Source: Actinostola sp. cb2023
Lineage: Eukaryota > Cnidaria > Anthozoa > Actiniaria > Actinostolidae
DNA length: 64,000 bases
Direction of reading: 5' to 3'
Assembly: GCA_033675265.1 (NCBI GenBank)
Contig: JAUJYZ010001512.1
Span: forward strand, 248,001-312,000
This document shows positions 51,801 to 63,973 of this stretch, one piece after another. The position numbers and the translations under genes were made by a program. The notes beneath the pieces are model-generated. The model had not been told where the DNA came from. It was given only the letters and a program-made list of their open reading frames with translations, and did no database searches. The stretch's first letter is position 1. The number at the start of each line of letters is the position of its first letter.

Positions 51801-54387
51801 AAATCAAAATCACATACATTTATGTCTGTATAAAGATTCACTCAGTGAAAGCGTTGAACAATGAAACTATGATTTGTGGGACCACAGTTATGAATTTAGA
51901 TAATAGACTGTTGTTAGTACATAAAGGGGAAGCAACATTTTTAATGAAACTTGGATACATTTTCATTTGGAACTGAAGCAAAGATGAGCAAGTTCATTTC
52001 AACATAATATATCCTAAGGGCAAATAATTGGGGGACAACATATAGTGTTACCCAAGCATAACCTTCAAGTTTTCTGACATAGAACCCGCTCAGCACAATG
52101 CTGCCAACCATGCTTGAGAAAGCATGGATTGGTTGAATATCAATTCCTATAAAAAGTCCATCAAGAACCCCTATGCTTGAAGCATTTCTCAAATTATGTA
52201 TTGGGAATAACACGGAATTACATATCTGGATAGCGTGAGGATTCACTAAGGATGATAAGACATTGAATAATTTGATATGAAAGTCCAAATGACTTTACAA
52301 TGGATAGGTGAGATAATCATCTAGAACTGTGATACCACCCATATTCTTTCTGCCTTGCTAGCAGTTAACATTATATAGTGGTCTTAGAAGCTTCTAAGTA
52401 TATCAAAATACAACGAGTAACACACGAAACTCTCTAATTTGATTTGTCTCAAAAGCGATGACAAAATTTAACACAGAAAAGCTTCGAATTGTTTTGAATA
52501 ATAATAGGCCACCTTCTAGAAGAGCTGCTAGAATCGATGACAGCAAAGGCCCGAAGTGATTTCGTTAGGTTTCTCATTTGTGAATTTTGATGATCCGATA
52601 TTGGCCAACAACTTAAGTTAATCGAGTTAGCTCAAAAGAAGTAAATCACAATCCACTAGGTAAAAGCAGAGACTGGTCAGGTTCTGACCGCTTTTGAAGT
52701 CATTAATCATCATTTGACAGCTGGAACAAGCGGAGGAAAAAAAGAGAACGAAGAATAGAGCTACGCAAACCTTCAAAGGGAATACTAAGTTTCTCGGCAA
52801 ACACTAAATATTTGAATTTTATGCGCTTTGTTGTGATACGTTATCGTGATGTCAGCTTTCTACAGACACGCATTGAAATTTACATCTCCGAAACCCCCCC
52901 AAGTTATTTATCGTTATTCCCAGAAACTTGTTTCTTTCTTCGATTTTCTAGCTTTGAATGAATCTTAGACAAATTAAACTTGATAGCTGGCAAGACAAGA
53001 CGTTATTTTCGCTGTATTATAATCGAGAATCTTGACGAGCAAATATCTAGCGCCAGTGGCTTCGAAAGCTCTTACTCTTGGATTTCGAATCCATGAAGAA
53101 GAAAGTTCGATCTCGAGTCTAGACGTTGAAATGGTATTGAAAGGATCGAAACACGTAGAGGTTAGGGTATCCCCGTAACGATACTCTTATAGAAGATCAA
53201 GAACTAATCGACAAGCCCAGTGGGGCAACTGTGAATACGTCTTGCAATGGTCACACATTTCCAATCTTCGATCGATCTGAGACTTCGCCTCGTGGCTTTG
53301 CCCAGGCGTGCTGTGGTAACTAAAATGTAAGAAACCTTCCTAGTGTGACAACAACCTTTTACAACGTAAACATAACTTCGGAAAAACTACAATTAATATT
53401 ATGGGATTACTAGATTAGGTAAGGAAGATACAAGTCAAAGGGTTCGCTTGCTTGCTTCGCGAGTAGTGTTCCGTGATCTCTGCGAAAGTCCTTTCTTTCT
53501 TCGCCAAAACAAACTTCGATTAAAGTTCAAGTCAAATCAAAACATATACGAGGGCCATCTGAGTATTTCGATAGTTTCCTCCGAATCATCGCTATCACTG
53601 TGAGGGTGAATGTACTTCTGTAAAATTTCGGCTCTAGCAGTTCCCCCCAACTGCGACCAGCAGCACACACAAAGTCAGCACGCCAATACTAAACAAATAC
53701 ACACAAAAATAGGGCCAAAACACAGCAATCGACTGTGCTGCTGTTACACTTGTTTTTAAAGCGATACGAAGGGAGAGTAGAAGTTCGCTTCTAAGAATAA
53801 CGAGTGCTAGAAAATATGGATCCACTTACCCTCCAAGCAGGCACTGGCGGCGGGTCAACTTCGGCGTTGTACTGAAGAAGTAGCTTTACACAAATCGTAT
53901 GCCCATGACGAACTGCAACGTGAAGAGGTCTCCAACCGCCATTTGCGGTCGCATTTACGTTGGCTCCATGTTTCAAAAGTAATTCTAAACATTCTATATG
54001 GCCATTACGAGCGGCATAGTGTAAAGCAGTCCAGTTGCTTCGTGTAGACGCATTTACGATTGCTCCTTGTTCGAGCAAAGCAGCCAAACAATCAACATAC
54101 CCTTGCTCGGCGGCTTCGTGTATCGGAGTCAATCCATCGTAGGTAGCAATGTTCACATTAGCGTTGTGTTTTAACAGTATTTCCACACATCTATACTGTC
54201 CATGTCGTACTGCTTCGTGCAAAGCAGTTTTGCCGTATTTATGACAACCATCAATCGGGGCGCCCGCTTTTATTAACTCACGTAAGTCTTTCTTCGATCC
54301 TTTGTAAGCAGCTCGCTTTAGTCGACACAGAAGCATTTCTGGACTAACTTCTACTTGATCTCGCTTTGTTCCCGGATAATTTCCCAT
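42865..54387 (-). CDS. Ankyrin repeat and SOCS box protein, ASB-type (complete, 3 exons)
   Basis: Exons 54387-53830, 46954-46788 and 43231-42865 join in phase to 363 codons plus stop. About eight ankyrin repeats span residues 20-290, with clear consensus cores such as GKTALHEAVRHG, SNWTALHYAARNGH and EGWTALHSASVYGH. Residues about 318-356 match a SOCS box: PRSLQLQCSARIRTLL followed by LKLPLPTHLLRL. ASB proteins use the SOCS box to bind elongin B/C and cullin-5 and the ankyrin repeats to select substrates for ubiquitylation; the substrate here cannot be told. The start is the ATG giving MGNYPG; a TTG two codons upstream is not a likely start. The 6.9-kb first intron and 3.6-kb second intron hold repeats. 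I cannot assign it to one vertebrate ASB paralogue. Confidence 0.9.
43640..45425. repeat. Minisatellite of about 84-bp units, about 21 copies
   Basis: Unit runs TTTATATATTTATGCCAGTG, ACCATCAACACCACCCCCTC, CCCCCTGTGATTCCATTTGG, TCTTGTTGTGTACATAAAGA. Units differ in short indels (AAGAAGG present or absent, CCATGTG versus CCTGTG), and a block of about 650 bases (about 43810-44390 and 44460-45040) is repeated. It lies in intron 2 of the ASB-type gene; open frames on both strands are artefacts. Confidence 0.95.
47775..48010. repeat. Tandem duplication of about 116 bp
   Basis: Both copies start ACCATACAGCTTCA and end TTAGATTAGAAAGTGT; the second carries a 4-base insertion (TTGT/TTAG region). It directly abuts the MITE copy at 48012. 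Confidence 0.85.
48012..48293 (-). mobile_element. MITE-like element, copy 2
   Basis: Inverse orientation of the element at 3422-3699. Its ends are cleaner: CAATAGGCCCTTTGCAG and CTGCAAAGGGCCTATTG are a perfect 17-base inverted pair. Interior similarity to copy 1 is high over the full length. Confidence 0.8.
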
Positions 54388-54545
54388 GCTCAAGCAGCAG
54401 AGATATGGCCGAAATATAAAGACTTCATCCTAACTCAAACGCCATCGCAGGGCGCTCTGTCTAGACTTACGGGCCACGGAGCGACTTACTACGCGATCTG
54501 TTGGCGTTCCTCCTGTTTTCTTTGTGCATTGTAGGGAGGGACACA
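54388..54545 (-). promoter_or_regulatory. Probable promoter region of the ASB-type gene
   Basis: The 150 bases upstream of the start codon are richer in G+C and CpG (GCGCTC, CGACG, ACGCG) than the surroundings. No TATA box is evident. Position relative to the first coding exon is the main evidence. Confidence 0.35.
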
Positions 54546-57500
54546 GGTGATTTATTGGTCGTTCGCTAAAAATGACAAATGTTCCCTGTACATACCAAAT
54601 ATTACACTAAACAATCAAGCATTATACAATTTATAAATCCCTATTTGTATTTTATGAATTTCACAGAGATTAATTGAAGTGAATTGAAATATGTTGAAGG
54701 TTAACAATTGGCTGATTATCTACTGAGGTTCCCCTCCCTATATGAGTTTTCTATCTCTTTGTTTCGATAAAACCCAGCTTCCCGTTGATTCGCTCATTGG
54801 AAATGTTGTTTAACATGGGCACCCGAGGTTATACGATAGGCAAGCAAACAAAAGGTCCTACCAGGATTTATCTAATACTTGTTGACTTGATGGTTTACCT
54901 AAAATATGAGGAAAATGAAAGATGCTATTCTTGATAAGACAGGCTTGGGTAACATGGGTGCCGCGAACCATAACGTAGAAATGTTGTCTAATTGGAGGTA
55001 ATTTCTTGCTTCCTTAGCAAAGCTTAAGATTCACGAGTGTCGCTTGAAGCATTCAACACTTTAAGTCTTTTGTGTACGTCACTTTTTAGTTTACCTTTTC
55101 AATGTAAACTTACTTAAAGAGGTAAATAATTCAGCAGAAACTGGAGACCTTTTTCGGCAGAGGAAGCCGAAAGTCGGGTCTATGTATTCCTTTTTTAGAT
55201 CTGAGAGGTCGGTTATCTTTTCTTTCACCGGCGCCAGGTTTTCTGAGCTCTTCAAATACTACAGTTGTCATTTCATCAAATTCAACGAGTTTTTATTTCC
55301 TTCTACTTCTTGTGTTTCCTCGCGCTCTGTACAGGATGTTGGGACTGATGGGGTGGTGGGGTGGTGGGGCCGGCTTTTTTTGACTTTATGATCACTGAAA
55401 TACTTCTGATGTTCCTGATACAAGTCATGCAGTATGTGTGACAAAATCGCGCGTTTTTCTGATAGTTACTCAGGTTACTCGAACAAGAGAATGATTCAAG
55501 TTTTAGCCTTATCTGCATGACACTTTCCATTTGAAACAAGTGAAATACTAAACTAGTTTGTTTACGTGATCGATTATTAGCCAATACCCACTATCTAGCC
55601 ACACGACTAGCCCCGTCACCTCCGATAAATTTCCGAATCTGCCGACATCGCCAAAGGTCTGGTAGCGGTTAGCCTGCAATTCGGTTCTATCAGTCATGAA
55701 GTTTTGCTTTGATATACCTGCATATACTTCGTTAACAGTGATTGGGTGAAGAATATTGGTGCCTACTTGACACGTTCATACACGACTGCCCTGCTCTAGC
55801 GCGGTGTCCGGACATTAGCCTATCAATGACTAACAAGTGAAATACAGACGATTATATATGGTGAACGGTTCACAAAATGCCTCAATTCTTCCGTTGTCAA
55901 TGGTAATTTTGAAGAATATTAAAATCAACAGCCGGTGCATCCAGCCGTATTTACCGCGCGTAAGCCTACCACTGGTTGAAATGGCCCGTGGGGCTGGTGC
56001 CCCTTTTCCTGGCTGATCATAGTAATATTCTAGTGAGCCCGCCGCACGCTACGACGCAGCATGGCAAAGTTTCAAAGTCGCGCTGTTGGCCTTCTTTCAG
56101 TTTCAACTCGGATGCATGATAGCGAAAGCATAGAATTGTTCTTTAGTTTGTAAGATATGATTTTTCCTGTGTGCTAGTGTCGTGTCTAGTGCCCATATGA
56201 TTGATAGCTACACGCGTTACACTATACAAGATCGCCACTGGAAACTCTAGTTCGTTGTGTCACTGCACGAGACTTGTCAAGATTGTAATGGTCCAGTTTT
56301 CGTAGATAAACTAATATTTTTCCATAGTGATTTACAAATTAATACCAACCATGAAAGGAAATGAATATCGTACTGATACCCTTAACGAGTTCTTGATAAT
56401 GGTGAGCTGGCTCAGTGTGATTCACACTACTACTACACCTGTTCAGTATGCTTGAAAAATTATACACAGGGAACCCAGAAATAGTTAAATTGCAGCTGGG
56501 CAAAAGAGGGTGGATTTGTAGTTGAGAATGGCTCATTAATTAAAATAAGCTTTTAGGGGGGGCTGATCAGTGGCACTTGTAGGTAATGAGGGCGCGTTGG
56601 AACTACTATCACTGGTGACAGTTTGGTGCGGCGAAGCTCTGTCCGTTAATAATGAACAGATCCTCTTGGCCTCCTTTTCAAATTTGATCAAAAATTACTG
56701 AAACGGGCTAAATTTGGATCACAAAGAGTCGTCAGACATCTTGGAAACATATAGCTATATAGCGGCGCCAAGAACCATGGAGACACTTGTCTAACTGATA
56801 TAGAAACGAAAGGGCCAACACGGGCCAGCATAATCGTCATTGTTATTTAAGACAAAAACAGATAGTCTTGAGTACCGTGTGTCTGCCGTTTCAAATATCT
56901 TTCTTTTCAAGTACTCCGTTCCCTCAGTTGTTTGGAGAGTATCCTACAAAACGTCGCCGACTGTCTCTCCGTTCACTTTCTATTCACCCGGAAACAACCG
57001 CGTTTCAAAACAAATGAAAAGCTTCAGCTCCGAACTTTTATTTCAAGTTTTGACTGTTAAAAACTCCCGACAGTAGCGAATTTCGTTCATTCACAATTTA
57101 TTTGAGTTTTTTTGGGATGATCTCTTTGTAAGGATTGATAAATGAATATAGAGTTGCTTTAGGTTAAATAAAGAGCGCAAATAAACGAACCGAAAAGATT
57201 AGAAAATGTGGCACCAACTCCACAATTAAAATATTGACAGCTTTTTTTATTGTAAGCGAAAGGCATATAAAAGTCTCCATTCGGCAGCCCGTGCAAAATT
57301 AATAAGTTCAACTTTTGTTAAAAAACGACATATCAAATGGTATTAAAATTCACCGGGTATATTAAAATGATGTATTTGTTTGAGTGAGAAAATGCTGATC
57401 ACATTTAGGGTTCACCATATGAATCGAACGATCAGTGAGTAATTAGTAGAACATCTTCAAAATAGTGGAAGTGATGGCGATTCGATCGGCGTCCATAAAG

Positions 57501-57830
57501 ATCGATGGTATTGAATCTCAAGAGGCTGATTCCGTTGTCGTTTGAAAGTTATGACAGTGTTTTCCTAGAGCAGTTGAAAGTATGGAATAACAAGATAGAC
57601 GATAAGTCACCGATACTCGAGACCCTTTATACACCAAGCAATGTTTTACATCAAGTGTGGATTAGGTGATGTTTTTCCCCGTAGGTCATTAGCAAGGAGA
57701 CATAGATATTACTAGTTTAGTATTATTAGATCTGATATCTCACATTAACCACTTAGCGCACCCAAAAGATGATTAGAAAATTCTCTAGTAATTTTCTTCT
57801 ATTAATGTTTTCAATGAGAAAGAGAGGGTT
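54546..57830. other. Intergenic stretch, nothing recognised
   Basis: Mostly unique sequence between the divergent ASB-type and SUPT20H genes. Small frames, including one at about 56061-56153 that ends near GTAAGA, do not fit any neighbouring exon phase. Confidence 0.4.
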
Positions 57831-57834
57831 GGGG

Positions 57835-57960
57835 TTAGGGAGCCGTGAAGTCGACCTTCATGGCGCAGCCCAGAGTATTCATCGCCGTAGCCGAGGCTAG
57901 AAAACGATGGACCTGCGCCACGCCCCGCGCGCAATCCCGACACTGCACTGACGACAAAGC
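57835..57960 (+). promoter_or_regulatory. SUPT20H: CpG-rich block, possible SUPT20H promoter
   Basis: A GC- and CpG-rich island (CGCCACGCCCCGCGCGCAAT in part) in AT-rich DNA, about 450 bases before the proposed first coding exon. No TATA box. Placement is inference. Confidence 0.3.
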
Positions 57961-58379
57961 CTTACGATCTCAAAGTCAAAGAAAATAATTTCTCACAGAA
58001 TTGATTGTAGAATTGTAGAACACGTTGATTGTAGAATTTTCTAGTCCAAACAATCACAATTTATAAACGACTTGAAATCGATCAAAAACCAGCAGGGACC
58101 AACAGGTGAATAATTAAAATAATCCTGTGCGCAACTGTGTAGCGCTAGTATAAATGTAAACTAGTAAATGGTGTTTAAAAATGTATTTTAATAACACTGT
58201 CGAGTTGAAATATTTTTACAAAATGTGTTTTTATTCAATTGATACAGTATTATATCTTTATGGGATCCCTGTGTTCTTCACGAACGAGAGAGCCTGGTAG
58301 GCAATGTGTTGTTGTTCGCCGTTCAATGGCGGATTGCTCATTAGTAGATTTCTTCATTTGATCTTTTAACATTTCTCAG

Positions 58380-61300
58380 ATGTTGGGCGTCGAGTCTGAG
58401 AATAATATCCAGGCAAGTATAGCGAGTGTAACAATACACAGCTTTTCAATTCTCAAAATCGAATGTTTTAGTGAGCGAGCAGGTTGTAAAACTCATTCAC
58501 ATTGCCTTTGACAAATATCGACTTTTTGGCCCCATTGCAATCTATGTGTTTGTTTATCCCTTTACTGATTGTTTTGAAGAATTAGAAAAACGTTAGCACT
58601 AAGCTCGATCTGTTTTTGTGCTGTATTACGGAAATCACACATAAGAAATATCAATACTGTGAGTTATGTTCATTTCCATGTTGTTGATTTCAAAACTGCA
58701 CTTGGCTTTCAAGAAATCGCAAAAGAGCTTATCTCTACTTCGTGTAGTAGCTAAAAGAGCATGGCATCCGCTAAGTTTTTGATATCTTTGGTCTTGATTG
58801 ATTGCTTGAAAATCATTTGGGTTGTCATCATAAAACATCTCACCCTTGTCAGTCTTCATTTAATATAATCAGTCAATATAATTATCGTATAAAATTAAAA
58901 GCGCGCGCAGTTCAGCCTCTACACTATTATAGTCATTTTATATACTCAGCTGCAGAGTTTGTCTACTCAAAGTATAGTTATTCAGCTGAATGAAAGTTGT
59001 CTTGCTGTATTGATTTTTTCATGTGTTTCTTTTATTGAATGTGTCTGCTTTTGAAAATGGTAATATCGTGGGGGTGCTGAAATGAGGGATTTTGAACTGT
59101 TGCCATTAATCAAGTGATACTTGAACTTAATGTTGGTTTTATACAGCAATTATTTTGTGGGTTATATGAGCATATATTACATGATAGATAGATGATTTGT
59201 ACAAAATACATAGGTGGTATTGTTCCTGTTTGATACTAAAATGGAGCTCCATAAACCAGACTGCTCCCACTTTTTGTAAAACTGGACCAGGATCAAGTTC
59301 CCTTTTTATCACAATGAACCCGGCTGACCCTCAATGTTCCTAGAGTAGTTTAACACTAAACAGGAGCGAATCAAAAATAGATTTAAACTGACATGGAATG
59401 GATCCAAATTAGGCTCAAAACTGGACTGAATCCCATTAAGTCATCTGTGTGTAGTGCCCCCAATACTCCAATACCCCAAAATCCTGACACCCCCCCCCCC
59501 CCCCCCCCCCCAACCCCTGCCACTACCAGTCCCTCCCCACCCCCACCCCCAAGGTGCTTTTAATCTATTTGACATGAATATAACATCACAACCAAGGGGT
59601 TATAAGAAAGAAAAGGAAGGAAGAAAAGAGATAAAGAAAGTTAATGAGCAAGAACGAAAGAAAGAAAAAAAGGAAGAAAGGGAAAGGAATGGAAAGAAAT
59701 ACAACAGCATAAAACTGAAATTATACAAAATACCAGTGGGCCACAAGTTTGTCAGTCTTACTGAGTATTACCCTCTATAAATAAAGTCATTCATTCATTC
59801 ATTCACCTGGCAGTAATAGTTTTCCAATGAGAGAATGATCAAACCTTCATGTTTTTATACCTTCAAAGATTAGAAAAACACAATTATCAACAACAAACAA
59901 CCATCAAAAAAACATTTGCCAGTTTAATACCCAAATATTAATCATAAATAGCAGTTTGCTATCATCTTGACAGAAGTGTCAATTAAAAAAAAATGTTTTC
60001 TCATCATGAGAAATAATGTCTCTGCTTTTATCATACTTTAATTTGTTTTATGCAGGATTAACAACCCATTTTCATTTTTAGGATGTGATTAATCTAGCCT
60101 GTCAAAAAGCATTGAAAAGAAAGAGACCAAGTACTGGGAAATGGTTAGTATCAAGATCAACAATGTACTTGACTCCACTTGATTATGAGAGATTTACAAC
60201 CCCCAAAAGGAGTCATTCCTCCAGTCCTCAACTGAACAACAAGGCTGAAGACTGATTCTTGAGCAAGAGAATTGTATTGTGTATTTATAAGCATGTTATC
60301 GTAAGGTTGTCAGTAGGGGTTTGGAAAGGCAGTGTTAATTGCTATTAACCGATGCCAGCTATATTTTAATCAAGGCCAGTACTTATAATATATAGTGTTT
60401 TTTTAATTTTGATTACGTCGTGAGAAATGGGAGAAACTTTTAATACCATAACAGCCAGAAGAATCCACCCTCTTCTGAAAACCCTACAAACATCACATCA
60501 AAAGACCATAATACAGGATGTTCTAATTTCTACACCACTTCTGCCTTATTGACCAGACACATGAATAAGTTTATCTACACCTAAAATGAGAACATCAACT
60601 GGTTGTCCTCTTGCATCCTCCACATATTAGGGACCTTACGCACGAGAAAATTCTAGGATGGGAACGTGAGGACGACAGCGCGAGCACTGACGAATAACAG
60701 CTCAAAACGAACGTTGACGTCCGCGAAACAGGTGAAGTGCCGTCGTAGATTGCCGTCACGGCCGTCAACATTCGTTTTGAGCCGTTATTTGTCAGTGCGC
60801 GTGCTGTCGTCCTCACATTCCCGTCCTACAATTTTCTCGTGCGTAAGGTCCCTATTGTTTATATAATTAGCTTGTTGTAAATAATTATGATATATTCATG
60901 AACTTGTGGAAATAAATGAACCTTTGAACATTACTTTTATAAAGACCCATGGTTGGTCATTGCAATGGTGTGAAGTCTTATCTTGTAAATTGATTATGAG
61001 AATATAAGAATCTTGGTATATGAATCACACTATTTGATGAGAATGATAATAAGACGTATATGCTCTGATATGAAATAATAATAATATAAAGTAAAATATG
61101 AAATATTTGAGCAACAGAATTAATGCATTACACAGGACCAATCCCATTTCATTCTCCATATCCATACTACATGTGTGTATATATACATGTTCCATTTGCT
61201 TTGCATCCTTGAGGTTATGACTCACCAGGGAAGCCACAAATCTGACTGCTTGTGAATTTTTTATGATTCTCTTCAAGGCAATCACTCGAGGACAGACTTC

Positions 61301-63973
61301 TGGACTGCTACATAGAATCCTATGAAGGTGCACCCAGGGATAAGGTAGAGATTAACTCATTATAAATGTACCCAGATTGCATGTTGATATATGCTCTTCA
61401 AACATAAGTACCTAGAGTCTCCAGCAACTAGACACAATTCTTGTAATGCTTAGATAAGCTATTAGTTTCTTAAGCTTCAGGGAAATGAGAAAAAACAACA
61501 GAAAAATGAAAGGTGACCTGTAATGACTGACTAGTTTTAAAACCAATATATTTTGTCACTAAATTATGGATGAAAATGATTAACGACTGAGCAAAGTACA
61601 GAAAACTGTCTGCTAACTACTGTGTTGTTTATGATAAGCTGAGGCGATTTCAATATGTTTTCATTAATTGAAATTGTTAAATTACAAGTGTTAATTAAAA
61701 TAACAATGAATCCTTAGATTATCAATGTGAAAATATTAACATAAAATGGAATGAAACTTTGTGTTCAAATTTGTCATTTGAATCCTTTAGTTTGTTATCA
61801 ATGTGAAAATACTAACATAAAATGGAATGAAACTTTGTGTTCAAATTTGTCATTTGAATCCTTTAGTTTGTTATCAATGTGAAAATACTAACATAAAATG
61901 GAATGAAACTTTGTGTTCAAATTTGTCATTTGAATCCTTTAGTTTGTTATCAATGTGAAAATACTAACATAAAATGGAATGAAACTTTGTGTTCAAATTT
62001 GTCATTTCTTTTCTGTTTTATTTATTTCCAGAGGTTTTGTCATGGTGTTAAGTTACTAGAGAAGGTTGTCCTTCAAGATAACCTTTCCACTCTTGTTGTC
62101 AACCTTTATTCTAATCATGAAGGCTACTCATTGCTGCTCAAAGGGAAGAATGGAACTGGTAATTCATTGTGTATTTGTATTACTATATGCATGCTATACT
62201 TGAAACTGGACTCCTGAAAGGTGGCTGAAATTAAGGCTAGATCAATGCTCTTTCGATTTGGTTTAAATCTAAGTTATCACTGGTATTATTTGCTTTTGAG
62301 AATATAAATTCATATGCACCAGTGTTGAAATACTACTTTAGAGATATAAATGTCTAGTGTGATAAAACTGACAGTAATAATAGTGTGTTTAATGACAATA
62401 CAACTCTATCTACTTAATGAATTATAAAAACACTTAAGACTATTCAAATGCTTTCAATTTATTTTCATTACAGAATCGGAGACAGTCAAACTACCATACG
62501 AGGTAAATACAACATTACTAGTATATTGTACTCTCCCTGAATTACATGTACCTTCTTATTCTCATGTGTGCTTTCTATTATTCAGTTTATTAGCATGGAG
62601 TCAGGAATACTGCTGTTATCAATTAAATGTTTATTACTTTTATTAACTAGGAGTCAGAGTTTCTGGATTATCTGGATACTCAAGAGGTATTATAGCCTTT
62701 TTGTTGATTGCCATTATCTAAAAAGACTTTAACAGTAAGCACTGTGAGATAAAGCATAGATTGTCAGATGTTGATGGTAATTGGATGTGATGTTTTTTAT
62801 TGGCAAAGACGTTAAAACTAATATACCTTTGGTTGAAAACATTTGAAATGCCTTGTAAAAATTAATCCCAGAGGGATGGAGTGGGGGTAGTAAGTGCTGA
62901 AGTTTTAGTTCATGGGGGTGGGGACGTGAAGGTCAAAGTCAGTAGATAGGGAGAAATGGGAATTGGTCAGGGAAAATGGGAATTGGTCAGGGGGAAATGG
63001 GAATTCATCAGGGAGAAATGGGAATTGGTCAGGAAAATGGGAATTGGTCAGGGGGGAAATGGGAATTCATCAGGGGGAAATGGGAATTGGTTAGGGGGAA
63101 ATGAGAATTGGTCAGGGGGAAATGGGAATTGGTCAAGGGGAAATGGGAATTGGTCAGGGGGAAATGGAAATTGATCAAGGAGAAATGGGAATTGGTCAAG
63201 GTGAAATGGTAAGGGAGAAATGGGAATTGGTCAGGGAGAAATGGTAAGGGAGAAATGGGAATTGGGAATTGGTCAGGGGGAAATGGGAATTGGTCAGGGG
63301 GAAATGGGAATTGTTCAGGGGAAATGGGAATTGATCAGGGGAATTGGTCAGGGGAAAATGAGAATTGGTCAGGGGAAATGGGAATTGATCAAGGAGAATT
63401 GGGAATTGGTCAAGTGGAAATGGGAATTGATCAAGGAGAAATGGGAATTGGTCAAGGGGAAATGGGAATTGGTCAAGGGTAAATGGGAATTGGTCAGGGG
63501 GAAATGGGAATTGATCAGGGGGAAATGGGAATTGGTCAGGGAGAAATGGGAATTGGTCAAGGGAAAATGGGAATTGGTCAGTGGGAAATGGGAATTGGGA
63601 ATTGGTCAGGGCAAAATGGGAATTGGTCAGGGGGAAATGGGAATTGGTCAGGGGAAATGGGAATTGGTCAGGGGAAAATGGGAATTGATCAGGGGGAAAT
63701 GAGAATTGGTCAGGGGAAAATGGGAATTGGTAAGGGGGAAATGGGAATTGGTCAGGGGGAAATGGGAATTGGTCAGGGGAAAGTGAGAGTGGTAACCCTG
63801 AGATACTATTGTTATTTGTCTGATATTTTATGATGTGTTACAGAGACTTACATGTTGAACATAATCTAATAATTCTAGTTGGATTTTATTATTGACATAC
63901 TTCTAGTTTACAGCTATTTTTTTACTTTTCTCAGCTTCCTCCTATTCTTATAGATGTACTGGAGAAATCTCAT
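58380..63973 (+). CDS. SUPT20H: SUPT20H (SPT20), SAGA complex subunit, N-terminal part; gene continues past the window
   Basis: Exons 58380-58412 (tentative), 60082-60143, 61278-61344, 62032-62158, 62474-62502, 62651-62686 and 63935-63973 agree in phase, giving 131 codons. The line from [18 protein letters not shown] through [47 protein letters not shown] and [12 protein letters not shown] follows the N-terminal SEP/p38IP domain of human SUPT20H almost block for block. SPT20 holds together the SAGA histone acetyltransferase co-activator in the nucleus; the vertebrate protein is also called p38-interacting protein. The first exon is weaker: it starts with ATG right after a TTTCTCAG acceptor and ends in CAG/GCAAGT, needing a GC-AG intron. 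The rest (63974 onward) is cut by the window end after donor CAT/GTAAGT. Confidence 0.85.
59484..59560. repeat. Poly-C and C-rich tract
   Basis: A run of about 22 C bases at 59490-59512 followed by CCCCACCCCCACCCCC. SUPT20H intron 1. Confidence 0.9.
59737..59805 (+). mobile_element. Probable non-LTR retrotransposon 3' tail ending in (CATT)n
   Basis: GGCCACAAGTTTGTCAGT, then GAGTATTACCCTCTATAAAT and AAAGT, then CATT repeats. Shares motif order with 4574-4668 but a different short tandem tail. The purine-rich stretch just upstream (59600-59700) may belong to it. Confidence 0.5.
60629..60853. mobile_element. Foldback/MITE with AGGGACCTTACGCACGAG ends
   Basis: Left and right arms of about 95 bases are inverted copies (AGGGACCTTACGCACGAGAA and inverse). 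ATT flanks both sides, a possible 3-base target duplication. SUPT20H intron 2. The two related open frames on opposite strands reflect the palindrome. Confidence 0.8.
61715..62007. repeat. 76-bp tandem repeat, almost 4 copies
   Basis: AAATGGAATGAAACTTTG recurs at 61744, 61820, 61896 and 61972, exactly 76 bases apart. Copies are almost identical. The last copy ends about 24 bases before the acceptor of the SUPT20H exon at 62032 and so borders its pyrimidine tract. Confidence 0.95.
62951..63783. repeat. 21-bp tandem array, about 39 copies
   Basis: Unit GGGAAATGGGAATTGGTCAG plus G, with changes such as GATCAGG, TTCATCAGG and GGTAAGG. The three-base multiple leaves repetitive open frames. It lies in the SUPT20H intron between 62686 and 63935. 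Confidence 0.95.

Larger units (their letters stand above)
46955..53829 (-). other. Intron 1 of the ASB-type gene
   Basis: 6.9 kb, AT-rich and mostly unique. It contains the 116-bp duplication at 47775-48010 and the MITE copy at 48012-48293. I found no other exon or RNA gene. Confidence 0.5.

Noticed and set aside
54388..54393. Extended start two codons upstream of the ASB-type ATG
   Set aside because: The upstream codon is TTG, which is not a normal start in animal nuclear genes.
56061..56153. Possible first exon (MAKFQSRAVG) ending at GTAAGA
   Set aside because: Its phase-2 end does not fit the phase-0 start of the SUPT20H exon at 60082.
57857..57990. Short frame starting MAQPRVFIAV in the CpG-rich block as a SUPT20H start
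   Set aside because: No splice donor in the right phase before its stop, so it cannot join the exon at 60082.
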